5,275 bases of DNA from Gammaproteobacteria bacterium. GTDB taxonomy: Bacteria; Pseudomonadota; Gammaproteobacteria; UWMA-0217. The notes under the pieces are model-generated. The model saw only the letters and a list, made by a program, of their open reading frames with translations, did no database searches and was not told where the DNA came from. The stretch is taken from assembly GCA_011330835.1 (NCBI GenBank), contig DRPO01000382.1, positions 1 to 5,275 on the forward strand, given 5' to 3'. The position numbers and the translations under genes are program-made. Numbering within the stretch: position 1 is the first letter of the stretch; the number at the start of each line of letters is the position of its first letter. This document shows positions 1 through 5,275 of the stretch, in pieces.

Positions 1-37
1 CCACCCCATCACATTAAAAGAAGGCAGCCCCCCTGAA

Positions 38-203
38 TATACCTCTCACGACCAAGAATACCCCATTCAGGCCACGCATCTTTTCGTCGATAGCTGCGTT
101 GTAAAAACTTGGCGTAGCGCCACTATGCCTGCGTTTTTTACGCCTTGCTCTCGACGAAAACCTACGCACACTGAATGGGGCATTCTTGATCTCGAGAGGT
201 ATA
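38..203. repeat. 166-bp imperfect palindrome (MITE/REP-like hairpin element)
   Basis: The outer ends TATACCTCTC (38-47) and GAGAGGTATA (194-203) are perfect inverted copies. Inward, CTGAATGGGG at 171-180 mirrors the sequence around 61-70, TCGTCGA at 84-90 mirrors TCGACGA at 151-157, and GTAAAAAC (101-108) mirrors GTTTTTTAC (133-141). The symmetry continues to an apex near base 120, so nearly the whole element could fold as one long stem-loop with scattered mismatches. Both ends carry TA, as expected for elements inserting at TA. There is no transposase inside, so if mobile it would be non-autonomous. Whether it is multicopy cannot be seen from one window. Confidence 0.85.
111..139 (+). terminator. 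Possible bidirectional terminator at the palindrome apex
   Basis: GGCGTAG (111-117) pairs with CTATGCC (123-129), including one G-T wobble, around the 5-nt loop CGCCA. On the plus strand it is followed, after TGCG, by six T (134-139). On the minus strand the same stem is followed by AAG and then five T (complement of 103-107). The short stem and the gap before the T run make it weaker than a classic terminator. It could equally be only the tip of the larger hairpin. Confidence 0.3.
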
Positions 204-381
204 CCCTCATCCAGAAGATGATCATGGACGCCCAGAAAATTGCATACGGCGAGAGACGCCGAGGCATGTCGCAGGCGATCCGTTTGACGTTGCGGATTCG
301 GGCGACGACAACAGCAGTCCGGAGCATCTCGCCCATCGGCATGCCGTTTCCACAGCTCTCGATCTGGCGCTCTCCTCGGGC

Positions 382-410
382 TTGCCTTGGTAGGGCAATC
401 AGGCTATTTT
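382..410 (+). promoter_or_regulatory. Candidate sigma70 promoter for the dap operon
   Basis: TTGCCT (382-387) and TATTTT (405-410) are separated by 17 bp, the optimal sigma70 spacing. Each box matches consensus at 4 of 6 positions. Initiation would fall near 417, giving a leader of about 20 nt before the dapC ATG. No operator or riboswitch-like structure is visible between this site and the gene. A lysine riboswitch would not fit in so short a leader. Confidence 0.4.
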
Positions 411-436
411 GCGCGAAATTCCAACCACCGCTCCCC

Positions 437-1633
437 ATGAACCCCCGACTGGCCAAGCTGCAACCCTACCCTTTCCAGAAACTGGCTGCGCTGTTCGCTT
501 CGATCGAGACGCCTGCGGACAAGCCGCCGATCAAGCTGTCGATCGGCGAGCCGAAAGGAGAAACGCCTGCGTTGATCCGGGAGGCTTTGGTCGAGAGTCT
601 GGACGGGGTGGCGAAGTATCCGTTGACGCGAGGCGAGGCTGGGCTGCGCGAGGCGATCGCGGATTGGCTGGCGGGCCGTTTCGGACTGGGGGCCGAGGGA
701 ATCGATCCGGAGCGGCAGGTGCTGCCGGTCAATGGCACGCGCGAGGCGTTGTTCGCTTTCGCGCAGTGCGTGGTCGATCCGGCTCCGGGAGCGAAGGTGC
801 TGATGCCCAATCCGTTTTACCAGATCTATGAGGGGGCGGCGCTGCTGGCGGGGGCTGAGCCGGTGTATCTCAATTGCACGGCGGAGACGGGGGTCATTCC
901 CGATTTCGATGCGGTGTCGGAACGGGATTGGGCGGATTGCCAGTTGCTGTATCTCTGTTCGCCGGGCAATCCGACTGGGGCGGTGATCGATCAGCGGACC
1001 TTGACCGGGTTGATCGAGCGCGCGGAGCAATACGATTTCATCATTGCTTCGGATGAGTGCTATTCGGAGATCTACCGGGATGAGGCTTCAAGGCCGCCCG
1101 GCCTGCTGGAGGCGGCGCGTGCTTGCGGCAATGAGGATTACCGCCGCTGCGTGGTGTTCCACAGCCTGTCGAAACGCTCCAACGCGCCGGGGTTGCGATC
1201 GGGGTTCGTGGCGGGGGATGCGGCCATTCTCGAACGGTTTCTGCTGTATCGCACCTATCACGGCTGCGCCATGCCGTTGCCCACGCAGGCGGCGAGCATC
1301 GCGGCCTGGCGCGACGAGGCGCATGTGCGGGCCAACCGCGAGCGTTATCGCGAACGGTTCGCGGCGGTGCGCGAGATTCTTTCACCGGTGCTGGATTTGC
1401 ATCTGCCGCCAGCCGGCTTCTATCTGTGGCCCTGCCTGCCGATGGATGACGAGACATTTGCCTATCGACTGCAAGCGGAACAAAATGTTACGGTGCTGCC
1501 TGGCCGCTATCTGTCGCGCGAATCGGGCGGCGTCAATCCCGGCGAGGGCTTTGTGCGGATGGCGCTGGTCGCCGATCTGGACGAATGCCGCGAGGCCGCT
1601 GAACGCATCCGCTCGCTGCTGGCGAGCGGCTAA
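437..1633 (+). CDS. dapC: Succinyldiaminopimelate transaminase
   Basis: This 398-aa protein is a fold-type I PLP aminotransferase of the DapC type. In the cytoplasm it transfers the amino group of glutamate to N-succinyl-2-amino-6-ketopimelate, giving N-succinyl-LL-diaminopimelate. The N-terminus (MNPRLAKLQPYPFQKL) is typical of the family, which is why I chose ATG 437; the frame is open from 125, but the extra 104 residues are repeat-derived and unlike the family. Visible PLP-site elements are SPGNPTG (175-181, Asn178), ASDECY (Asp206, Tyr209), the Schiff-base lysine Lys246 in SLSKRSNAPGLRSG, and Arg374 in FVRMALV for substrate carboxylate binding. Length is normal. No clear Shine-Dalgarno sequence precedes the ATG. 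It opens the operon, with dapD 32 nt downstream. Other PLP aminotransferases share this fold, but the dapD/dapE context makes DapC the best call. Confidence 0.93.
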   Translation: MNPRLAKLQPYPFQKLAALFASIETPADKPPIKLSIGEPKGETPALIREALVESLDGVAKYPLTRGEAGLREAIADWLAGRFGLGAEGIDPERQVLPVNGTREALFAFAQCVVDPAPGAKVLMPNPFYQIYEGAALLAGAEPVYLNCTAETGVIPDFDAVSERDWADCQLLYLCSPGNPTGAVIDQRTLTGLIERAEQYDFIIASDECYSEIYRDEASRPPGLLEAARACGNEDYRRCVVFHSLSKRSNAPGLRSGFVAGDAAILERFLLYRTYHGCAMPLPTQAASIAAWRDEAHVRANRERYRERFAAVREILSPVLDLHLPPAGFYLWPCLPMDDETFAYRLQAEQNVTVLPGRYLSRESGGVNPGEGFVRMALVADLDECREAAERIRSLLASG

Positions 1634-1654
1634 CTGTCAACCCTATTCATCTTC

Positions 1655-1668
1655 AGGAGTCTGATGTG
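1655..1668 (+). promoter_or_regulatory. Ribosome binding site and GTG start of dapD
   Basis: AGGAG (1655-1659) lies 6 nt before GTG 1666. An ATG at 1664-1666 overlaps the GTG by one base, but it is followed at once by TGA, so it cannot start a protein. The spacing and the family N-terminus (MSDLQSIIDAAFE) both point to GTG. Confidence 0.85.
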
Positions 1669-2487
1669 AGTGACCTGCAATCCATCATCGATGCCGCGTT
1701 CGAAAAGCGCGCCGAGATCACCCCGCGCAATGTCGATCCCCAGCTCAAGGAGGCTGTCAGCGAGGCCATGAATCTGCTGGACGCCGGCAAGGCGCGGGTG
1801 GCGGAGAAGGTCGATGGCCAGTGGGTGGTGAACGAGTGGCTGAAAAAGGCGGTGCTGCTGTCGTTCCGGATCCACGACAACGAGTTCATCAAGGGCGGTT
1901 TCACCAACTATTACGACAAGGTGCCTTCCAAGTTCGCCGACAAGAGTTCCCGCGACTTCCGCGACGAGGGGGTGCGCGTGGTGCCGCCGGCCACGGCGCG
2001 GCATGGCTCGTACATCGCGCCGAGCGTGGTGCTGATGCCGTCCTACGTCAATATCGGCGCCTATGTCGATTCCGGCACGATGGTGGACACCTGGGCCACG
2101 GTCGGCTCCTGCGCGCAGATCGGCAAGAACGTTCATCTCTCCGGCGGCGTCGGCATCGGCGGCGTGCTGGAGCCGTTGCAGGCGGCGCCGACGATCATCG
2201 AGGACAACTGCTTCATCGGCGCGCGCTCCGAGATCGTCGAGGGCGTCATCGTCGAGGAAGGCTCGGTCATCTCGATGGGTGTCTATATCGGCCAGAGCAC
2301 GCGCATCTACGATCGCGAAAACGACGAGATCCTCTACGGTCGCGTTCCCGCCGGCTCGGTGGTGGTCTCCGGCAACCTGCCCTCGAAGGATGGCAAGTAC
2401 AGCCTCTACTGCGCGGTAATCGTCAAGCGGGTGGATGAAAAGACACTAAGCAAGGTCGGCATCAACGAGCTGCTGCGCGACATCTGA
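1666..2487 (+). CDS. dapD: 2,3,4,5-tetrahydropyridine-2,6-dicarboxylate N-succinyltransferase
   Basis: This cytoplasmic enzyme succinylates tetrahydrodipicolinate with succinyl-CoA, opening the succinylase branch of DAP and lysine synthesis; the family acts as a trimer. The 273 aa closely match the usual length (about 274 in E. coli). Residues 1 to about 100 form the helical N-terminal domain. From about 100 to 240 the sequence is a left-handed beta-helix of hexapeptide repeats (stretches such as IGAYVDSGTMVDTWATVGS and IGKNVHLSGGVGIGGVLEP). Asp141 (in MVDTW) and Glu189 (in GARSEIVEG) fall at the positions described as catalytic for this family. Translation starts at GTG. The gene ends 7 nt before the YffB-like gene, so coupling is likely. 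Nothing is missing. Confidence 0.97.
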   Translation: MSDLQSIIDAAFEKRAEITPRNVDPQLKEAVSEAMNLLDAGKARVAEKVDGQWVVNEWLKKAVLLSFRIHDNEFIKGGFTNYYDKVPSKFADKSSRDFRDEGVRVVPPATARHGSYIAPSVVLMPSYVNIGAYVDSGTMVDTWATVGSCAQIGKNVHLSGGVGIGGVLEPLQAAPTIIEDNCFIGARSEIVEGVIVEEGSVISMGVYIGQSTRIYDRENDEILYGRVPAGSVVVSGNLPSKDGKYSLYCAVIVKRVDEKTLSKVGINELLRDI

Positions 2488-2494
2488 TCCGGGC

Positions 2495-2839
2495 ATGATC
2501 ACGCTCTACGGCATTCCCAACTGCGACACCATCCGCAAGGCGCGCCGCTGGCTGGACGAGCGCGGCGTCGATTACCGTTTCCACGATTTCCGCAAGGACG
2601 GCCTGGAGCGGGATCAATTGCAAGCCTGGGTGGACGAACTGGGCTGGGAAACGCTGCTCAACAAGCGCGGCCTGATGTGGCGCCGCCTGCCGGAGGAGAA
2701 AAAGGCCGACCTGGATGAAAAACGCGCGGTCGCGCTGCTGCTGGAAGAGCCCGCCATGATCAAGCGCCCGGTACTGGATCTGGGCGATCGTCGCGTGGTC
2801 GGCTTCTCGCCCGAAGACTACGCCGCCCTGTTCGCATGA
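2495..2839 (+). CDS. yffB: ArsC/Spx-family protein, YffB-like putative reductase
   Basis: This 114-aa protein has the thioredoxin-like ArsC/Spx fold. The N-terminus MITLYGIPNCDTIRKARRWL carries a single cysteine (Cys10) in NCDT in place of a CXXC pair. Near the C-terminus is IKRPV, the conserved cis-proline segment of the family. Family members include arsenate reductase and the Spx regulator; the YffB subgroup has been proposed to be a glutathione-dependent thiol reductase, and its physiological substrate is not established. Arsenic resistance is unlikely because no ars genes are nearby. Position is the best clue: in E. coli yffB also lies directly upstream of dapE. Here it starts 7 nt after dapD, with only a weak GGG-type ribosome site, and overlaps dapE by 4 nt (ATGA). 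A role tied to DapE or lysine synthesis is inference from linkage. Confidence 0.88.
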   Translation: MITLYGIPNCDTIRKARRWLDERGVDYRFHDFRKDGLERDQLQAWVDELGWETLLNKRGLMWRRLPEEKKADLDEKRAVALLLEEPAMIKRPVLDLGDRRVVGFSPEDYAALFA

Positions 2840-3987
2840 GTACCGACGATCCCACCCTCGCCCTTGCCTGCGAGCTGATCCGCCGCGATTCGGTGACGCC
2901 GGAGGATCGGGGCTGTCAGGATCTGCTGATCGAACGCCTCGCCCCGCTGGGCTTCAAGGCCGAGAAAATGCGCTTCGGCGAAGTGGACAACCTGTGGCTG
3001 CGTCGCGGCGACAGCGGCCCGCTGTTCTGCTTCGCCGGGCATACCGATGTGGTGCCCCCCGGCCCGCTGTCCGAATGGACCAGCCCGCCGTTCGAGCCCA
3101 CCATCCGCGACAACCGGCTCTACGGCCGCGGCGCGGCGGACATGAAGGGCAGCATCGCCGCGATGACGGTGGCGCTGGAAGCCTTTCTCGCCGAGCACCC
3201 GGACGTTCCCGGTTCGCTGGCGCTGCTGATCACCAGCGATGAGGAAGGCCCGGCCGTGAATGGCACCGTGAAAGTGGTGGAGACGCTGACCGCGCGCGGC
3301 GAGAAGATCGACTACTGTCTGGTCGGCGAACCCTCCAGCACCGAAACCGTCGGCGATGTCGTCAAGAATGGCCGACGCGGCTCGCTGGGCGCGAAACTGA
3401 CCGTGCACGGCAAACAGGGGCATGTCGCCTACCCGCATCTGGCGGACAACCCGATTCACGCCGCCGCCCCCGCGCTGGCGGAACTGGTCGCCACGCAGTG
3501 GGATCAGGGCAACGACTATTTTCCGCCGACCACCTTCCAGATCTCCAACATCCACGCCGGCACGGGCGCGACCAATGTCATTCCCGGCGAGCTGGAGGTG
3601 GTGTTCAACCTGCGTTTCTCAACCGAGCAGACCGATGCCGGGCTGCGCGAACGCATCGAGGCGCTGCTCAACCGCCATGGTCTGCGCTACGACATCGAAT
3701 GGACGCTGTCCGGCCACCCGTTTCTCACCGAGCCGGGTACGCTGGTCTCGGCCATCGAAAACGCCATCCGCGATGGCGCCGGGCACGATACCGAACTCTC
3801 CACCGCCGGCGGCACCTCCGATGGACGCTTCATCGCCCCCACCGGCGCGGAAGTGGTGGAACTCGGCCCGGTCAACGCCACCATCCACCAGGTCAACGAA
3901 AACGTCGCCGTCGCCGAACTGCAAATGCTGACGCGGATTTACCAGCGGGTGCTGGAAAACCTGTTCATTGCGCCGGCGCGGTTCTGA
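2836..3987 (+). CDS. dapE: Succinyl-diaminopimelate desuccinylase
   Basis: This 383-aa cytoplasmic M20-family metallohydrolase cleaves N-succinyl-LL-diaminopimelate to succinate and LL-diaminopimelate using two zinc ions. The metal and catalytic set is complete: His69 and Asp71 (AGHTD), Asp102 (RGAADMKG), Glu136 (catalytic base) and Glu137 (SDEEGP), Glu165 (VGEPSS) and His351 (IHQVNE). All are shifted by about two positions from E. coli DapE. The residues between about 180 and 290 form the dimerisation (lid) domain inserted into the catalytic domain. The start codon overlaps the preceding stop (ATGA) and no strong Shine-Dalgarno sequence is seen, which suggests translational coupling. Its last 23 bases overlap the 3' end of the opposing minus-strand gene, so the operon has no separate terminator before that gene. 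Confidence 0.97.
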   Translation: MSTDDPTLALACELIRRDSVTPEDRGCQDLLIERLAPLGFKAEKMRFGEVDNLWLRRGDSGPLFCFAGHTDVVPPGPLSEWTSPPFEPTIRDNRLYGRGAADMKGSIAAMTVALEAFLAEHPDVPGSLALLITSDEEGPAVNGTVKVVETLTARGEKIDYCLVGEPSSTETVGDVVKNGRRGSLGAKLTVHGKQGHVAYPHLADNPIHAAAPALAELVATQWDQGNDYFPPTTFQISNIHAGTGATNVIPGELEVVFNLRFSTEQTDAGLRERIEALLNRHGLRYDIEWTLSGHPFLTEPGTLVSAIENAIRDGAGHDTELSTAGGTSDGRFIAPTGAEVVELGPVNATIHQVNENVAVAELQMLTRIYQRVLENLFIAPARF

Positions 3988-4381
3988 TATCGAGCCCGCT
4001 TTGCAGCGACACCGCCTGGGTAATCGAATTGGCGACTCCAGTGCTCTGCACCACGTTCAGAACCCCCTGATAGTTGGCGAAAGCGCCATCCAGCATATTG
4101 CCCGCGCGCGCCCCACTGTCGGGAACGCCAACCGTCACCTGGTTGCCGGTCACGCTGGAATGGATGGCATTGCTCGCCACAACCTCCACCAGTTGCCCCT
4201 GTTGCAGCGCCTGGCCAGAGTCGATGCTATCGACAACGCCGCCAGCATTCTCGGTCACGCCAGCGGCGGCATTCAGAACCGGCGACGAATCAGGCGCTTC
4301 AGCCAAACTCTCTCCGTGAGCGGGAAAACAAACGACCGATACCAAAACGGCCAGCGCTGTTCCTGGTAGACGGATTGTCAT
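3965..4381 (-). CDS. Small secreted protein of unknown function
   Basis: This gene encodes 138 aa. The start at 4381 is chosen because a strong AAGGAGG lies 8 nt upstream of its ATG and a signal peptide follows at once; an in-frame ATG at 4429 would add 16 residues before the signal and lacks such a site. The signal peptide has a basic Arg4, a hydrophobic core (about 8-20) and a probable signal peptidase I site after AHG (21-23), so export to periplasm or surface is expected. Cys18 is not in a proper lipobox. The mature part (about 115 aa) has no cysteine and is rich in Val, Asn, Gln, Gly and Ala. It includes VTGNQVTVG and DGAFANYQG, and then a patterned stretch, VVQSTGVANSITQAVSLQ, with alternating hydrophobic and polar residues suggesting beta structure. 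From memory this resembles small exported proteins found near Fap-type amyloid genes; that is a weak inference. It is convergent with dapE. Confidence 0.75.
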   Translation of the reverse strand: MTIRLPGTALAVLVSVVCFPAHGESLAEAPDSSPVLNAAAGVTENAGGVVDSIDSGQALQQGQLVEVVASNAIHSSVTGNQVTVGVPDSGARAGNMLDGAFANYQGVLNVVQSTGVANSITQAVSLQSGLDIRTAPAQ

Positions 4382-4395
4382 ACCGAAATCCTCCT
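4382..4395 (-). promoter_or_regulatory. Strong Shine-Dalgarno of the secreted-protein gene
   Basis: Read on the minus strand the sequence is AAGGAGGATTTCGGT followed by ATG, a near-perfect anti-16S match at 8-nt spacing. It decides the start at 4381. It is the strongest ribosome site in the window, suggesting efficient translation when transcribed. Confidence 0.85.
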
Positions 4396-4532
4396 TGACA
4401 TTGTTGCGAAGTATTTTCTCCGCTTGCATCTCGCGTTGTCGGCAACCACCCCCCCAGAGTCCAGCGCGCCTCGTCCGGATTGGCGGCTTGTTACGTTTTC
4501 TTGTACGTCGGGGAAGGAAAGTTTCAGCGGCT

Positions 4533-4557
4533 GTGCCGGCAGGGATGCCTGCGCCAC
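4533..4557. repeat. Short hairpin, possible dispersed repeat unit
   Basis: GCAGG (4539-4543) and CCTGC (4548-4552) form a perfect 5-bp stem around GATG. It is flanked by GTG (4533-4535) and CAC (4555-4557), which can extend the symmetry over a mismatch. There is no T run, so it is not an intrinsic terminator. It resembles GC-rich REP-like hairpins found between genes, but copy number cannot be judged here. Confidence 0.4.
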
Positions 4558-4601
4558 TTTCATTCAGACGTATGCGTACAGACAGCGCTTTTGTTCAACT
4601 G

Positions 4602-4768
4602 CTAGCCCGGATTTCTCACAGGATCGCGGAATTCTCGCGCAGGGATTTGATTTCACAGTGGATTTTCTGACTGAGCGGAATACTGGTTGTCTTTCCGAAG
4701 GAAGAAAATCCGCTGTGGACTCAAAGACCAAGCGAGAAACCGCGCATCCTGTGAGAAATCCGGGCTAG
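4602..4768. repeat. 167-bp inverted-repeat element with perfect 23-bp ends (MITE-like)
   Basis: Bases 4602-4624 (starting CTAGCCCGGATTTCTCACAG) are the exact reverse complement of 4746-4768. The symmetry continues imperfectly through both arms to about 4668 on the left and 4703 on the right (for example GGATTTTCT at 4660-4668 against AGAAAATCC at 4703-4711), leaving a central part of about 34 bp. That part holds a mini-hairpin, TTCC GAA GGAA. Both ends are CTAG, so a TA lies at each outer edge, compatible with insertion at TA by an IS630/Tc1-like transposase. No coding capacity is seen inside. Confidence 0.88.
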
Positions 4769-4777
4769 ACTGTCGGC

Positions 4778-5275
4778 ATGGGCAACAAGGACATCATCAG
4801 CAAACAGGCGCTCAGGCACCTGGCGGCGGACATCGCCAACCTGCTGCTGGAACTGAATATCGATGAAAACAGCGTCGAGCTGCTCGCCACCGAGCAACAG
4901 CGCATTGAGCTGCGCCAGGCGGATCTGGTGGCGCGCGTCAAACAACGCCAAAGTGGCGAAGCCTTCATCCTGCACGTCGAGATACAAAACGATAACGACC
5001 CGCGCATGCCCTTGCGGATGATGCGTTATTACACCGACATTCAGTTGGCCTGGCCGGAGGAACCCATCCGGCAGTATGTGATCTACATTGGCAAACCTCA
5101 GTTGCGCATGCCCGACACACACCAGGCCAGCGACTTCCGATACCGGTACCACATCCTCGACATGCACCGGGTGGACTGTAACCTGTTGCTGGAAAAGGAC
5201 ACGCCGGACGCTTTGGTGCTGGCGATCCTCTGCGACTTCAAGGGGAGGCCGGAACAGGATGTGGTAAACTACATC
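4778..5275 (+). CDS. PD-(D/E)XK nuclease-like protein of the Rpn/transposase-associated type, 3' end outside window
   Basis: The frame is open from ATG 4778 to the window edge: 166 codons with no stop. The next upstream in-frame codons are CGG, GTC and ACT, then TAG (4766-4768), so no earlier start exists. The residues fit a PD-(D/E)XK core: Glu39, Asp49 (RQADLV), then the beta-strand FILHVEIQND with Glu68 and Gln70 as the E-x-Q variant of ExK, followed by MPLRMMRYYTDIQLAW. This arrangement is typical of the Rpn family (recombination-promoting nuclease/putative transposase) and related families of unknown function, often multicopy in large bacterial genomes. Rpn proteins of E. coli have DNA endonuclease activity and promote RecA-independent recombination; whether this one does is inference. 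No Shine-Dalgarno sequence is evident, and the palindromic element ends only 9 nt before the ATG, so its expression signals may lie within that element. Confidence 0.75.
   Translation, partial: MGNKDIISKQALRHLAADIANLLLELNIDENSVELLATEQQRIELRQADLVARVKQRQSGEAFILHVEIQNDNDPRMPLRMMRYYTDIQLAWPEEPIRQYVIYIGKPQLRMPDTHQASDFRYRYHILDMHRVDCNLLLEKDTPDALVLAILCDFKGRPEQDVVNYI

Larger units (their letters stand above)
1..436. other. Intergenic region upstream of the dap operon
   Basis: No convincing gene was found here. Long open frames exist on both strands, but they run through the palindromic repeat at 38-203 and show no recognisable domain, so I treat them as fortuitous. The region consists of about 37 bp of unremarkable sequence, the 166-bp palindrome, about 180 bp of unassigned sequence (204-381), and a promoter-like pair just before dapC. 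The minus-strand reading through 67-456 is open for 129 codons and could belong to a dispersed repeat family, but nothing supports translation. Confidence 0.6.
4382..4777. other. Intergenic region between the two divergent genes at 4381 and 4778
   Basis: About 396 bp without a supportable gene. Bases 4396-4601 hold the upstream region of the secreted-protein gene, with a C-run and a small hairpin at 4539-4552, but no promoter pair convincing enough to annotate. Bases 4602-4768 are the second palindromic element. The short open frames crossing this stretch lack ribosome sites and recognisable domains. Confidence 0.6.

Noticed and set aside
38..203. CRISPR or tandem repeat array
   Set aside because: The repeats are a single inverted pair, with no direct repeats at regular spacing.
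125..436. Upstream extension of the dapC frame by 104 codons
   Set aside because: The extension is translated from the palindromic repeat and has no similarity to aminotransferase N-termini; the typical DapC start is ATG 437.
67..456. Minus-strand open frame of 129 codons
   Set aside because: It runs through the palindrome and into the start of dapC, has no domain I recognise, and no good ribosome site. It probably reflects repeat sequence rather than a gene.
1630..2136. Minus-strand open frame of 168 codons opposite dapD
   Set aside because: It is antisense to an intact, highly conserved enzyme gene and rich in His, Arg and Asp as shadows are.
2495..2839. Arsenate resistance function for the ArsC-like protein
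   Set aside because: No arsR, arsB or acr3 gene is nearby, and the dapD/dapE linkage with the NCDT motif fits the YffB subgroup better.
2818..3555. Minus-strand open frame of 245 codons opposite dapE
   Set aside because: It lies wholly opposite dapE and the end of the yffB-like gene; its His/Arg/Gly/Ala-rich product is typical of antisense shadows of GC-rich genes.
3970..3979. GCGCCGGCGC palindrome as a terminator for dapE
   Set aside because: It has no loop and no following T run, and it lies within the coding ends of both convergent genes; GC-rich codons explain it.
4721..5167. Minus-strand open frame of 148 codons opposite the nuclease-like gene
   Set aside because: The plus-strand frame shows the PD-(D/E)XK motif pattern, and the minus-strand frame has no recognisable domain and starts inside the plus-strand gene.

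Overview
This window looks like chromosomal DNA of a GC-rich proteobacterium, most likely a gammaproteobacterium. The basis is a compact lysine/diaminopimelate (succinylase branch) operon in which a YffB/ArsC-like gene sits directly upstream of dapE, as in E. coli and relatives. Genus cannot be told from the sequence alone.

Layout. Bases 1-436 hold no convincing gene. They carry a 166-bp imperfect palindrome (38-203) and, just before the first gene, a plausible sigma70 promoter (382-410). Bases 437-3987 form one tightly packed plus-strand operon: dapC (succinyl-DAP aminotransferase), dapD (tetrahydrodipicolinate succinyltransferase, GTG start), a single-cysteine ArsC/Spx-fold protein of the YffB type, and dapE (succinyl-DAP desuccinylase). 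Gaps are 32 nt, 7 nt and a 4-nt ATGA overlap, so co-transcription and translational coupling are likely. DapD, DapC and DapE catalyse three consecutive steps from tetrahydrodipicolinate to LL-diaminopimelate, which feeds peptidoglycan and lysine. The catalytic residues I checked are intact in all three.

Converging on dapE, and overlapping its last 23 bases, is a small minus-strand gene (3965-4381) for a 138-aa secreted protein of unknown function. It has a strong ribosome binding site and a Gln/Asn-patterned C-terminal segment. Behind it lies about 220 bp without a gene, containing a short hairpin.

Next is a second palindromic element of 167 bp (4602-4768) with perfect 23-bp terminal inverted repeats ending in CTAG. 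Ten bases beyond it starts a plus-strand gene for a PD-(D/E)XK nuclease-like protein of the Rpn/transposase-associated type, cut by the window end.

The least explained parts are the two hairpin/MITE-like elements of nearly equal length, both with TA at their ends, the secreted protein, and the juxtaposition of the second element with the nuclease-like gene. No CRISPR array, rRNA or tRNA was seen, and no complete insertion sequence.
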